A DNA stretch of 64,000 nt from Marinobacterium jannaschii DSM 6295 (GCF_000620085.1 NZ_KK211064.1:168007-232006), one strand, 5' to 3'; numbered from the stretch's first letter, positions 45,748 through 54,680 are shown. The notes: generated by a model from the sequence alone, not told the origin. Translations and numbers: made by a program.

Positions 45748-45834
45748 GGGCCCGTCAAAACGTGCCGGTTAATGCAGTCTTCAGTGGGCACCACTTTGTC
45801 GCCTCGTGGGACTCCGATTTACGCAGGATTCGGA

Positions 45835-45840
45835 TATAAT
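45835..45840 (+). promoter_or_regulatory. Perfect -10 hexamer giving an apparently leaderless GntR mRNA
   Basis: TATAAT lies 6 bases before the GntR ATG at 45847, so a start 7 bases downstream would fall on the A of the ATG. No Shine-Dalgarno is present, and the -35 region (CTCCGA at 17-base spacing) is poor. Initiation may need an activator or an extended -10. Confidence 0.45.
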
Positions 45841-45846
45841 CCGGCG

Positions 45847-46497
45847 ATGCGAAATTCCCTGGAAAAGAAAACCAAAGCCGAACAGGCCGCCGAGCAGCTG
45901 GAAGCAGCCATCGTTGAGTGCCAGATAGCGCCGGGCACCGTGATGACCGAGACCGAGATCAGCGAATTCCTCGATATCGGCCGCACCCCGGTGCGCGAGG
46001 CGCTGATGAAGCTGGCCAATGAGAATCTGGTGCGTCTCTCCCGTGCCGGGGTGGTGATTCCCGAGCTGAATCCGATGACCATGCTTAAGCTGCTGGAGCC
46101 ACGGGTGCTGATTGAGCGGCTCTGTATCGAGAAGGCGGTGGAGCGCATCACCGAGGCGGATAAAGCCCAGATCGCGCCGGTGATCGAGGCGATGCAGGGC
46201 TTGCAGCATAGCGACCGTAAGGGCTTTATGGCGGTGCTGCGCCAGATCCACCATATCCTGGCGCTGTCCTCGAAGAACGAGTTTATCCTCGCCTCCATCA
46301 AGACCACCCAGGGGCTGTCGCGCCGCTTCTGGTGCTACTACGCCACCGATCAGGACCAGTCCTACTGTACCGAGCTCTATATCCGCCAGATGCAGGCGCT
46401 GATGGCACAGGATGGCGATACCGCGCTGACTTGTTCTGCCGAGCTGATGCAGTACCTGCAGCAATTTACCCGCAATCAGATGGAGCAGTTCCGCTAA
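45847..46497 (+). CDS. GntR-family regulator with FCD-type effector domain
   Basis: The 216-aa product has a winged helix-turn-helix ('MTETEISEFLDIGRTPVREALMKL', read in parts) and an all-helical C-terminal FCD domain ('QIHHILALSSKNEF'). FCD regulators bind carboxylates or amino acids. It is likely a repressor of one of the nearby catabolic operons. The start at 45847 fits the family N-terminus; the upstream frame to 45772 does not. Its 3' end overlaps, antisense, a small minus-strand gene. Confidence 0.88.
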   Translation: MRNSLEKKTKAEQAAEQLEAAIVECQIAPGTVMTETEISEFLDIGRTPVREALMKLANENLVRLSRAGVVIPELNPMTMLKLLEPRVLIERLCIEKAVERITEADKAQIAPVIEAMQGLQHSDRKGFMAVLRQIHHILALSSKNEFILASIKTTQGLSRRFWCYYATDQDQSYCTELYIRQMQALMAQDGDTALTCSAELMQYLQQFTRNQMEQFR

Positions 46498-46678
46498 GAC
46501 TGCCCACCGGCTTTTCTTCAGCTGTTGCGCGTTGCGAACGCCCAGGCAACTTACCAGCCAGCAGCGTCAGTAACCGCTTCAGCCCCCGGCAAAAGGTGTC
46601 CGCTCGGATCTGGCGGCCCCGGGCCACCAGTCGCAGTTTCTCTTCGTAACTCAGTTCAAAATTGTTGTGTTCAGTCAT
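46466..46678 (-). CDS. Small DUF1127/RSP_7527-like protein, 70 aa
   Basis: The ATG at 46678 has TGAGG about 9 bases upstream. The N-terminus 'MTEHNNFELSYEEKLRLVARG' (first part) and the Arg-rich middle 'RADTFCRGLKRLLTLLAGKL' recall short DUF1127-type or RSP_7527-type proteins, whose members affect RNA or phosphate handling. The last 32 bases run antisense to the GntR gene. Family assignment is tentative. Confidence 0.5.
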   Translation of the reverse strand: MTEHNNFELSYEEKLRLVARGRQIRADTFCRGLKRLLTLLAGKLPGRSQRATAEEKPVGSLSGTAPSDCG

Positions 46679-46813
46679 TGTCTTAGCCTCAGTTACTGCT
46701 GCCTTCCGCTGGCGCTGTATAGGGGGCTATTGTTGATCCGCAGGCGGGCGCCGACAAACGAGTTATACTTCGGTTTCAGACAAGGAATATTTAACTGACG
46801 CGAGGTTTTGGTA

Positions 46814-47734
46814 ATGCCACATAAGCTTCCGCCGCTGAATGCGATTCGCGCCTTTGAAGCGGCTGCGCGTCATCGCAGTTTCAAAAAGGCTGCGCAGGAG
46901 CTGTTTGTCACTCCGGCGGCGATCAGCTATCAGATCCGCCAGTTGGAGCAACAACTTGGGGTACAGCTGTTTGAGCGAGAGAACCGCAAGGTGATCCTGA
47001 CAGCAGACGCCCAGCGCTGCCTGCCGTATCTCAGTAACGGCTTCGAGCAGATCTCAAGGGGTATCGGTAAGCTGGTGGAAAGCCGTCAGCCGCAGCGCTT
47101 TATCGTCGCTGCAGGCCCTGCCTTTACGGTGAAATGGCTGGCGCCGGGGTTACAGCAGTTTACCCGCCAGCATAGCGATATTAATGTCAGTGTGATGGCC
47201 AGCATCGACCTGGCTGATTTCCGCAATGATGGCGTCGATGCCGCCATCCGCTTTGGCAATCTCGACCATAGTGGCCTCTATAGCGAGAAGCTGGCCGACG
47301 AAACCCTGGTACCGATGTGTAGCCCCGGCTGGCTGGCCCAGCAAAAGCCGCTGGAGGATGCACGTGACCTGTTCAGCCTGCCGCTGATTCACGATGATTC
47401 CATCTTCTTCGCCCCGGAAGTACCGGGCTGGGATACAGTGGCAGAAAAGTTAGGCTTGCCTGAAGCGGAAGCGCAGAAGGGCCTGCGTTTTAACCAGGCA
47501 GACCATGCCCTGCAGGCGGCGATGGATGGTGCCGGAGTCCTGCTGGGACGCCGGGTGCTGGCGACACCCGATCTGCAGGCGGGACGGCTGGTGACCCTGT
47601 TTCCGGAACTGGAGATGGAGGTCGGTATGGCGCATCACTTTGTCTGCCTGAAAGAGAAGGCGGACCTGTACCAGATCCGCACCTTCCAGCAGTGGCTGCA
47701 GCAGCTGTTGCAACCCGCTTTTCAGCGGGATTAG
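46814..47734 (+). CDS. LysR-family regulator, GcvA-like
   Basis: The ATG at 46814 has CGAGG 8 bases upstream; 306 aa. The helix-turn-helix 'AAQELFVTPAAISYQIRQLEQQLG' (in parts) is typical of the GcvA subgroup, with a substrate-binding domain from about 90. Its stop overlaps the convergent inositol-monophosphatase-family gene by 4 bases. No divergent target is adjacent; the target could be the GntR-linked or another operon. Effector unknown. Confidence 0.9.
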   Translation: MPHKLPPLNAIRAFEAAARHRSFKKAAQELFVTPAAISYQIRQLEQQLGVQLFERENRKVILTADAQRCLPYLSNGFEQISRGIGKLVESRQPQRFIVAAGPAFTVKWLAPGLQQFTRQHSDINVSVMASIDLADFRNDGVDAAIRFGNLDHSGLYSEKLADETLVPMCSPGWLAQQKPLEDARDLFSLPLIHDDSIFFAPEVPGWDTVAEKLGLPEAEAQKGLRFNQADHALQAAMDGAGVLLGRRVLATPDLQAGRLVTLFPELEMEVGMAHHFVCLKEKADLYQIRTFQQWLQQLLQPAFQRD

Positions 47735-48501
47735 GGGGTTACCAGGTCAAACAACTCGGGCCGGGCCACCCATGTCGGGCCGCCGTTATAGAGCATATCG
47801 CCACAAAGCAGAGCGGAGCTTTGCAGTCCCGCCTCAATCGCGATCAACTGCCCGGCCAGGCCATCCCAGCTATAGAGGAAGGGTTCATAGTAACCCTCCG
47901 CCTGGCCCTGGATCACCATGCTCAGGGCGGTGGCAGCAGCACCGGTCTGGCGACTGACGCAACCGGCTTCAGCCCAGCGCTGTAGCATCCTGATCGCCTT
48001 TTGTGGCACATCGTCCCGCTGGCTGAAACCGATCACCAGCAGGGCTTGTTCCGGGCTGACCGGCTGATCACTGATATGGTGGCGCTGGCCATTGATATAG
48101 GCCCCTTTACCCCGTTCAGCACTGAGTAGCTCATTGCGCAGTGGATGGTAGATCAGGCCGATCTCAGGTTCACCATTGACCACCCGACACAGGGTGATGG
48201 CGAAGTCGGGAATGCCGCGCAGGAAGTTCGTGGTGCCGTCGATCGGGTCGATCACCCAGAGTGCGCCGTTTCCGCTATCGGACTCCTCTCCATACTCTTC
48301 ACCCAGAATACCGTCTTCAGGAAAGGCGGCCTTCAGCGCATCACGCAGCTGGCGCTCTACTGCCCGGTCGGCCTCGCTGACCAGATCCTGGGCGCCTTTG
48401 CGATCGATGCTCAGCTCGCCACGGTTGTGGAAGTGATAGGTCGCCAGTTCCCCGGCACGACGGATAATGATTTCGGCCTGATTCAACATCGCTTTGCTCA
48501 T
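47731..48501 (-). CDS. Inositol monophosphatase-family phosphatase
   Basis: From ATG 48501 the product is 256 aa. Metal site: 'ILGEEYGEES' (Glu), 'WVIDPIDGTTNF' (DPxDGT) and 'YSWDGLAGQLIAIEAG' (WD-x2-AG). Family members dephosphorylate inositol phosphate, 3'-phosphoadenosine phosphate or histidinol phosphate. The neighbourhood gives no clear hint. No strong ribosome site is seen; ATG 48489 is an alternative. Confidence 0.9.
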   Translation of the reverse strand: MSKAMLNQAEIIIRRAGELATYHFHNRGELSIDRKGAQDLVSEADRAVERQLRDALKAAFPEDGILGEEYGEESDSGNGALWVIDPIDGTTNFLRGIPDFAITLCRVVNGEPEIGLIYHPLRNELLSAERGKGAYINGQRHHISDQPVSPEQALLVIGFSQRDDVPQKAIRMLQRWAEAGCVSRQTGAAATALSMVIQGQAEGYYEPFLYSWDGLAGQLIAIEAGLQSSALLCGDMLYNGGPTWVARPELFDLVTP

Positions 48502-48875
48502 CAACAGATTTAAAGTGATCTCATTGTGGCTTTTATCGCTGCATCGGGCCAGTCCAAGCGTGACAACTGTCACTAATTTATACAAATCACTCCTTATTTG
48601 TATGGTTAATTGCCGAAGCTATTAAGATCTGAGCCAGGAATTAAAGAAAAACTAAGTGAAATATTAAGAATTAATATTAGAGAAACTGTTCTGAAATATA
48701 TCCTGCCTATTATGCACGCCGTTCACGCAGGAGTTGTCCTCTGAGAATAGAGGACAACTCCTGCTATGCCAGTCAATATAAGCGATACAGCCTGATATAC
48801 AGCCAGCATTCTGGGTTTTATCCGGGGTATATATTGTTTGTTGGTAATTAACTTTTATCAGTGTGGTTTTTAACG
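48502..48875. other. AT-rich intergenic region carrying a long palindrome
   Basis: This 374-base stretch is the promoter side of both the phosphatase and the DUF2057 gene. It is much more AT-rich than its flanks at 48590-48720 and holds the perfect palindrome described next. No coding frame is convincing. Confidence 0.55.
48727..48764. repeat. Perfect 16-bp inverted repeat
   Basis: GCAGGAGTTGTCCTCT (48727-48742) and AGAGGACAACTCCTGC (48749-48764) flank a 6-base loop GAGAAT. There is no T tract, so it is not a standard intrinsic terminator. A folded RNA, a protein-binding site or a palindromic mobile-element remnant are possible. No second copy was noticed in the window. Confidence 0.85.
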
Positions 48876-49556
48876 ATGGTTGTGCAACGGCTAAGTGTCT
48901 TTTTTATCGGTCTGACTTGTATCTGTAGCAATGTTGCATTCGCCGAAAGCGTTCTCCGGTTACAGGACGGTATATCGGTGCTGGCGAAGAATGGCCATGA
49001 AACCGATAGCAGTGATTTCAGGGATAACCAGAGTGCACTGGTATTGAGTACCGGCACCAACCAGCTGCTGGCGCGTTACAGTGTCGAGCTTTCCACAGGT
49101 GACGGCGACCTCGAGAAGAGTGACACCTTCGTGCTGCTGTTTGATGCGGCTGGGGGCCAGACTCTGCAGCTGAATGTTCCGGACATTAAGCGTTCCCGCG
49201 ACCTTAAGGCATTCAACCGCAGTGGCAACTGGCAGCTTAGCGACCCGTCAGGGCAGGCGGTCAGTTATAAGAAAGCTGTTATTAAAAAGCAAGGCTTTCA
49301 GCTGGGGCGGGATTATGAGCGTGAGCTGGAAAAATTTAATAAAACTGACTCTCCGGCAGCATATAGTTTTAACCGGCCGGCCGTTAAATTAGCGACGAAC
49401 TCTTTTTCTGAAAGTTTCAATCCTGAACGTCAGTCATCTTTGCCGTCTGCCAATACAGGCCCGGATAGGGTGATGACAGAACAAATGCTTAAGTACTGGT
49501 ATAACCAGGCCGATTTTAAAACCCGTGAGCGTTTTAAGTCCTGGATAAGCCAATAA
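48876..49556 (+). CDS. DUF2057/YccT-family exported protein
   Basis: From ATG 48876 the product is 226 aa with a signal peptide ('LSVFFIGLTCICSNVAFA', cleaved before 'ESVLRL'). The mature part starts with the DUF2057 pattern ('LQDGISVLAKNG' and 'LSTGTNQLLARYSVEL'). E. coli YccT of this family affects curli secretion in the envelope. The C-terminus ends 'MLKYWYNQADFKTRERFKSWI'; part of it, 'YWYNQA', is typical. It stands alone before the porin. The start codon has a weak ribosome site. Confidence 0.82.
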   Translation: MVVQRLSVFFIGLTCICSNVAFAESVLRLQDGISVLAKNGHETDSSDFRDNQSALVLSTGTNQLLARYSVELSTGDGDLEKSDTFVLLFDAAGGQTLQLNVPDIKRSRDLKAFNRSGNWQLSDPSGQAVSYKKAVIKKQGFQLGRDYERELEKFNKTDSPAAYSFNRPAVKLATNSFSESFNPERQSSLPSANTGPDRVMTEQMLKYWYNQADFKTRERFKSWISQ

Positions 49557-49698
49557 TAATTTTTTAATAAGCCGGCATTCGGACGGTTTATTCATCGATC
49601 TTGAATATGTTGAATTTCGCCTCTGCCAGTCGGGTAGGGGACGGGACTGTTTTGGCAAAAAATCGGATATCAAAAATCCTAACTTTGGGGAAAGGGAA

Positions 49699-50628
49699 AT
49701 GAAAAAGCTGGTCTTGGCTGCTGCTGTTATCGCAGCGACTACTGCAGGTTCTGCAAGCGCTGTTACTATCTATGAAGGTAAAGGTCTGACTTACAAGCTG
49801 AAAGGCGACTGGCAGATCCAGCTGCGTCAGGACGTCGGTAACGATCAGAACCTGGACGTTGAGTTCGATGATCTGGAACTGAAAAACTCCATTGCGTACG
49901 ACCTGGGCAACGATATGACTGCCTTCGGTCAGCTGGATTTCGGCTTTAAGGATGCTGCTGAGAACAAGCAGAACGGTTCCGATCTGGAAGAAGCTTATGT
50001 GGGCCTGCAGTTCGGTAACACTGCCGTTGCGATTGGTAAGCAGAACTACGCCACTGACGAGTTTGGTGTTGAAGCCGCTTACGAGCTGAAACTGGACACT
50101 GACGGCTTTGAAGAGCGCGGTACCGACGGCGACGACGTGATCCGTGTCGACGTTGAGATGGAAAACTTCACCTTTATCGCTTCCCACGATATCGAAGCGG
50201 AAGGCGAGTCCAGCGAAAGCGGTCAGTCTTTCGACCTGTTCGCAGCGACCTCCGTTGCCGGTCTGGAACTGGCGGCGGCTTACCAGTCCAAAGAAGCGGC
50301 TGTCGGTGCTGACTCTGTTGATACCTTCGGTGTCAGCGCTGCCTACAAGCTGGGTTCCGTAACCCTGGCGGCTGACTACAGCTCTACGGACGATGTTGCC
50401 GATTACTACAACGTGGTTGCAGTGGTTAAAGCGGCTAAGACCACTAAGGTTGCCCTGGGTCTGCAGACTGTTGAGCCGGAAACCGGTGATGAAGCCACTG
50501 AGTGGTACGCCAACGTCACTTACAAGTTCCCGACTCAGAAGAACGTCAGCGTCTTTGCTGAGATCGCCGATACCGACGAAGACAACGTCGACCTGGGCTT
50601 TCTGACCGGTATGCGTATCAAGTTCTAA
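49699..50628 (+). CDS. Outer-membrane porin (Gram-negative Porin_4 type)
   Basis: Strong AGGGAAA-type ribosome site before ATG 49699; 309 aa. A signal peptide ('MKKLVLAAAVIAATTAGSASA' in part) is followed by alternating amphipathic beta strands, an acidic mature sequence and the terminal strand ending in Phe ('GMRIKF'), the hallmark for BAM insertion. Motifs: 'EAYVGLQFGNTAVAIGKQ' and 'WYANVTYKF'. Short, GC-balanced codons and a strong terminator suggest high expression. The pore is probably general and cation-preferring (inference). Confidence 0.92.
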   Translation: MKKLVLAAAVIAATTAGSASAVTIYEGKGLTYKLKGDWQIQLRQDVGNDQNLDVEFDDLELKNSIAYDLGNDMTAFGQLDFGFKDAAENKQNGSDLEEAYVGLQFGNTAVAIGKQNYATDEFGVEAAYELKLDTDGFEERGTDGDDVIRVDVEMENFTFIASHDIEAEGESSESGQSFDLFAATSVAGLELAAAYQSKEAAVGADSVDTFGVSAAYKLGSVTLAADYSSTDDVADYYNVVAVVKAAKTTKVALGLQTVEPETGDEATEWYANVTYKFPTQKNVSVFAEIADTDEDNVDLGFLTGMRIKF

Positions 50629-50682
50629 GTTGAAAAAGAGTATCCCCCGCCAACCCCTTCTGGTGGCGGGATACTGACTTCC

Positions 50683-50708
50683 CGGCCGGGCATTTGCCCG
50701 GCCTTTTT
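50683..50708 (+). terminator. Rho-independent terminator of porin gene
   Basis: CGGCCGGGCA (50683-50692) pairs with TGCCCGGCC (50695-50703) and is followed by TTTTT. A second hairpin, GTATCCCCCGCCA with TGGCGGGATAC (50640-50674), lies just upstream and may protect the transcript. Confidence 0.9.
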
Positions 50709-50940
50709 CGTTGTGCCCGGCGCAGGCGGCCAGGCGCTGAATGTTACCGTTTTGTGATAGTTTCCTGAGCCGATCTCCCGCCAACTATACTGGTTTTTGA
50801 ACGCTTAAGTTCTTTTCCCTCTCTGGCTTTCTGTGACTGAGCTTTACAGCGGCGGGGTTTCAGGGACTTATCTGGCGAGGGATCATCCGCCCCGGTGGCG
50901 CACAGGGTCTCTCCTTTCACTGACTTCAGAGGAGTAGATG

Positions 50941-51108
50941 ATGAAACTCTTTATCAAAATGCTCTTAGGGACAGTCGCTGCAATGCTCTTTGCCAGCAGC
51001 ATCACGGTAGCGGATACCATCAGACCCACCCAGCCTTATGACGATGACTGGGAACCTCGGGTACTTCGTTTAACTGCTGATCACTCGGAGGAACACTCTG
51101 AGCTGTGA
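50941..51108 (+). CDS. Small exported peptide, 55 aa
   Basis: This short gene has an AGAGGAG Shine-Dalgarno at 50928-50934 with ideal spacing to ATG 50941 (an ATG at 50938 is adjacent). The product begins 'MKLFIKMLLGTVAAMLFASS', a good signal peptide, cleaved near 'ITVADT'. It leaves an acidic mature peptide of about 30 residues containing 'QPYDDDWEPRVLRL'. Its own terminator follows 9 bases after the stop. Family unknown to me; a periplasmic small protein is likely. Confidence 0.7.
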   Translation: MKLFIKMLLGTVAAMLFASSITVADTIRPTQPYDDDWEPRVLRLTADHSEEHSEL

Positions 51109-51117
51109 TACAGCCTG

Positions 51118-51143
51118 AAAAGCCGTGCCCTGCACGGCTTTTT
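51118..51143 (+). terminator. Terminator of the small exported peptide gene
   Basis: AAAGCCGTGC (51119-51128) pairs with GCACGGCTTT (51132-51141) and continues into T residues. It supports 50941-51108 being a real transcription unit. Confidence 0.9.
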
Positions 51144-51726
51144 ATCGCCACAACAACACGTCCTCTGCATCGCCGGGTGCTGTAACCGGCCGATCGCTCC
51201 CCAGCCAGACTGTTCGTCAGCGGCTATCGACCGGCTGTCTCAATACTCTCTACAGAAACCCAAAAACTATAAAAAGTTTTACGCCCGTCTTTTGTTCTTT
51301 TGACTTTTCGTCCCTGAATGTTTCTATTCACTTGTTCTATAAACGTCAGGCAATACTTATTGCAAAGATATGCCCGATTTAATTTAGAAAAATCCGTAGT
51401 TGCCTTGCCTGTCCATTCCTAAAGCTGTTCTATTTAATCAAGCTTATTTCGCTTTAACAGAGCCTTTTTTTTGCCATTCAGGGATGGGGTAGCAGGAGGC
51501 TGTTTTAGTAAATTACTTTTAATTCAATGGTTTAAGTTGTCGTGATTCCACTGGTTAGTTTTTCAGACCAGTGGATCTGTTCTTTTCAATTTACAGCCCA
51601 TAGCAGTTTTGACACTGTAAAACGCACAGATTGTCCTATCTGATTCAGCGGTATCAATAAATAAAACAAAGCGCTACTTCCGGCTTTAAAACTGCGCGGA
51701 AGAGTCCTTAAGGAGTCAAGGTCCTT
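51144..51726. other. Noncoding AT-rich region with operator-like inverted repeat upstream of CaiD-like operon
   Basis: 583 bases without a convincing gene; an 85-codon frame at 51125 has no ribosome site and no family character. TCCACTGGT (51547-51555) and ACCAGTGGA (51567-51575) form a perfect 9-bp dyad with an 11-base spacer, followed by a T-rich stretch. It is about 150 bases before the CaiD-like ATG and could be a regulator site or a weak terminator. Confidence 0.55.
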
Positions 51727-52542
51727 ATGGCGAATCATGTCGAGATAAAACAGCAGGGTGCTGTTGTTGAAATAATGCTGAACCGTCCTCCGGTGAATGC
51801 AATCGATTATAAAACCAGTTGCGAACTGTATGAGGCGTTCCGTGTCCTGCAACAGGACCCGGCGCTGCGGGTCGGCATTGTGTATGGCGCCGGCGAGCGG
51901 TTGTTTTCCGCAGGCTGGGACCTGAAGGAGTATGCCGAGACCGGTGAAGCGCTGGTCGAAAGCGGTGAATACGAACTGGGTCCGGGTGGCCTGGGTGGCC
52001 TGCCGGAGTTCTGGGGCCTGAAGAAGCCGGTGATCGCTGCGGTCAATGGCAAGGCGATCGGCGGTGGCTTCGAGATGTTGCTGGCCGCCGACCTGATTCT
52101 GGCCGCCGAGCATGCCGAATTCCGCCTGCCGGAGATCCAGCTGGGTTTCCTGCCCGACGGCGGTGGTATCCAGCGCCTGCCGAAGCGCCTGCCCTACAAC
52201 GTCGCCGCCGACCTGATGCTGACCGGCCGTCCGCTCAGCGCCACTGAAGCCCAGCACTATGGGCTGGTGAAAGAGGTGGTGGCCGCCGACCAGTTATTGC
52301 CCCGGGCCCGGGAGCTGGCGCAACAGATCGCCGAAGGTGCTCCGCTGGCGCTGCAGGCGATGAAGGAGGTGATGACCGCCTGCGAGTCCCTCAGTGTCGA
52401 AGCCTCTTTTAGCCATACCCGTCAGGCCTGGAAAGGCGACAGTGGCCTGCCGCTGTTGGAAAAGATGCTGCGTTCCGATGATTACCTCGAAGGCTCCCGG
52501 GCCTTTACCGAGAAACGTTCACCTGTTTACAAAGGTTGTTGA
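51727..52542 (+). CDS. Enoyl-CoA hydratase/crotonase, CaiD-like
   Basis: AAGG lies 5 bases before ATG 51727; 271 aa. Crotonase features: 'FSAGWDLKEYAE' and 'VNGKAIGGGFEMLLAADLI' (oxyanion hole), 'FRLPEIQLGFLPDGGG' and the C-terminal 'FTEKRSPVYKG'. The 'ELGPGGLGGL' loop and the C-terminus closely follow E. coli CaiD (carnitinyl-CoA dehydratase). It is first in an operon with an ADP-forming acyl-CoA synthetase (3-base gap) and a BCCT transporter. It may hydrate crotonobetainyl-CoA, or acryloyl-CoA if the synthetase is DddX-like. Confidence 0.9.
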   Translation: MANHVEIKQQGAVVEIMLNRPPVNAIDYKTSCELYEAFRVLQQDPALRVGIVYGAGERLFSAGWDLKEYAETGEALVESGEYELGPGGLGGLPEFWGLKKPVIAAVNGKAIGGGFEMLLAADLILAAEHAEFRLPEIQLGFLPDGGGIQRLPKRLPYNVAADLMLTGRPLSATEAQHYGLVKEVVAADQLLPRARELAQQIAEGAPLALQAMKEVMTACESLSVEASFSHTRQAWKGDSGLPLLEKMLRSDDYLEGSRAFTEKRSPVYKGC

Positions 52543-52545
52543 GCG

Positions 52546-54666
52546 ATGACCGAAATGACAACGATCCATACTCCCGATAACGCCCACACTCTCGACCGGC
52601 TGCTGAAGCCGACCTCCATCGCCCTGGTCGGGGTGTCGCCCCGTCCGGATACCGTCGGCAACGATATGCTGAAGGTGTTGCTGGAGGGGGACTACAAGGG
52701 TCAGATCTTCCTGGTGAACCCGAAATATGACCAGATCGAGGGGATTCCCTGCTTTGCCTCGCTGAGCGATATTCCGTCGCCGATCGATATGGCGGTGCTC
52801 AGCGTGTCCGGCGTGCATATGGAAAGGCTGTTTGACGAAGCGATCGCCTGCGGTGTCGGTGGCGTCACTATCTACGATATCTGCAAGCTGGAGCAGGATA
52901 ACGATCCCTGCCTGCTGGAGCGCCTGAAGCAGAAAGCCGAAGCAGCTCAGCTGCCGGTGGTGGGTGGCAACTGCATGGGCTATTACAACTTCGAAGCCAA
53001 TACCATGGTCAGCTTCCAGTCCCCTGGCAGCCGCCGTCCCGGCCATATCTCGCTGATCGCCCACTCCGGCTCGATCTTCGTGTTACCCACAGCCAACGAT
53101 CCGCGTTTTCGCTTCAACCTGGTGGTTTCTGCAGGACAGGAGATATCCACAAGCCTGGACCAGTATATGGACTTTGCACTGGAACAGGCCTCCACCCGGG
53201 TGCTGGCGATCTTTATGGAAGCAATCCGTGATCCGGATGGCTTTGTCGAGGTGCTGGAGAAGGCGCGCCGCAAGGGCATTCCGGTGGTGGTGACCAAGGT
53301 TGGCCGTACCGAGGCCAGCGCCAAGCTGGCGGCGACCCACTCCGGCGCCATCGCCGGTGACAACACCGCCTACGAGGCGCTGTTCAAGAAGTATGGCGTG
53401 ATCTGTACCGAGAATCTGGATGACCTGCTCAGCACCGCGCTGCTGCTGTCGGAAGGCCTGACCATCGACACCGGCAGTCTGGGCTATGTCTCCGATTCCG
53501 GCGGCCTGCGGGAGCTGTTTGTCGATGTTGCCGACAAGCATGGCCTGGGCTTTGCCGAGATCAATCAGACCACCACGGCGAAACTGGCGGCGCGGCTGCC
53601 GCTGGGGCTGGACCCGGTTAACCCGCTGGATGCCGCCGGCTCCTTTACGCCGGACTACGCCAACGTGTTCCGCGATTGCATCCGTATCCTGATGGACGAT
53701 CCGCAGGTGGCGCTCGGCCTGTTCGAGTTCGAGGCCCGCGATGACTTTATCTATATGCCGGAGCTGATCGAGGTCGCCAAGGAGACCCGCCAGTACTGCA
53801 ACAAGCCGTTCCTGGTGATCAACACCTTTGGTAGCGCCATCAACAGCGCCATCGCTGAAGACCTGCTCGATCACGGCATCCCGCTGATCAACGGTGTCGA
53901 TAATGCCGTCAAGGCGGTGCGCAACATCCTCGACTGGCGCGACCAGCGCCAGGCTCCAGTCGCGGAGGTCACGCCACTGGATAGCGATTCCGCGCCGGTG
54001 CAGCGCTGGCGCCAGCGCCTCGGTAACGGCGAAGCGCTATCCGAAAGCGAAGGCCTGCAGATGCTCAGCGACTTCGGTATCCCGGCCGCAGCCGCCCATG
54101 AAACCGACAGCCTGGAGGCAACACTGGCGGCAGCGCAGAGCTGTGGCTATCCACTGGTGCTGAAAACTGCCATGCCGGGTATCCACCACAAATCCGATGT
54201 CGGCGGCGTGTGCCTCGGCCTGGCCGATGCGGCAGAGCTGGAACAGGCCTACCTCGATCTGGAACAGCGCCTCGGGCCCCTGGTAACGGTGGAGCCGATG
54301 GTGGCTGGCGGTACCGAGCTGGCGCTGGGGATCGTCAACGATCCACAGTTTGGCCCACTGGTGATGATCGGCAGCGGCGGTATCTATATCGAAGTGCTGA
54401 AGGATCGCTGCTTCTCGCTGGCGCCGTTCGACAAGGACGAAGCGGGTCGGATGATCGACCAGCTGAAGATCCGGCCGTTACTCGATGGCGTGCGCGGCCA
54501 GCCGGGCGCTGATGTTGGCCTGCTGGCCGACACCCTGTCGCGCTTCTCTTTGATGGCCGATGCCCTCGCCGATGTGCTGGCGGGTCTCGACGTCAATCCG
54601 CTGATCGTCAATGCCGACGGTTGCATCGCTGTGGATGCTCTGGTTTTGGGTAAGGCGGCCGAGTAA
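52546..54666 (+). CDS. ADP-forming acyl-CoA synthetase (acetate-CoA ligase/DddX superfamily)
   Basis: The 706-aa fused-subunit enzyme has an N-terminal CoA-binding domain ('IALVGVSPRPDTVGNDMLK'), a ligase domain with probable phospho-histidine H265 ('AATHSGAIAGD'), and a C-terminal ATP-grasp ('KTAMPGIHHKSDVGGV', 'EPMVAGGTELALGI'). It makes acyl-CoA from an acid, ATP and CoA with ADP release. With a CaiD-like hydratase and a BCCT importer, likely substrates are carnitine or crotonobetaine. The DMSP lyase DddX is in the same superfamily and is also found with BCCT genes. I cannot decide between these. Confidence 0.88.
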   Translation: MTEMTTIHTPDNAHTLDRLLKPTSIALVGVSPRPDTVGNDMLKVLLEGDYKGQIFLVNPKYDQIEGIPCFASLSDIPSPIDMAVLSVSGVHMERLFDEAIACGVGGVTIYDICKLEQDNDPCLLERLKQKAEAAQLPVVGGNCMGYYNFEANTMVSFQSPGSRRPGHISLIAHSGSIFVLPTANDPRFRFNLVVSAGQEISTSLDQYMDFALEQASTRVLAIFMEAIRDPDGFVEVLEKARRKGIPVVVTKVGRTEASAKLAATHSGAIAGDNTAYEALFKKYGVICTENLDDLLSTALLLSEGLTIDTGSLGYVSDSGGLRELFVDVADKHGLGFAEINQTTTAKLAARLPLGLDPVNPLDAAGSFTPDYANVFRDCIRILMDDPQVALGLFEFEARDDFIYMPELIEVAKETRQYCNKPFLVINTFGSAINSAIAEDLLDHGIPLINGVDNAVKAVRNILDWRDQRQAPVAEVTPLDSDSAPVQRWRQRLGNGEALSESEGLQMLSDFGIPAAAAHETDSLEATLAAAQSCGYPLVLKTAMPGIHHKSDVGGVCLGLADAAELEQAYLDLEQRLGPLVTVEPMVAGGTELALGIVNDPQFGPLVMIGSGGIYIEVLKDRCFSLAPFDKDEAGRMIDQLKIRPLLDGVRGQPGADVGLLADTLSRFSLMADALADVLAGLDVNPLIVNADGCIAVDALVLGKAAE

Positions 54667-54680
54667 GGCTTTCTCCCCGG

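Noticed and set aside
51125..51382. 85-codon plus-strand frame
   Set aside because: No ribosome site; its start lies within a terminator hairpin.
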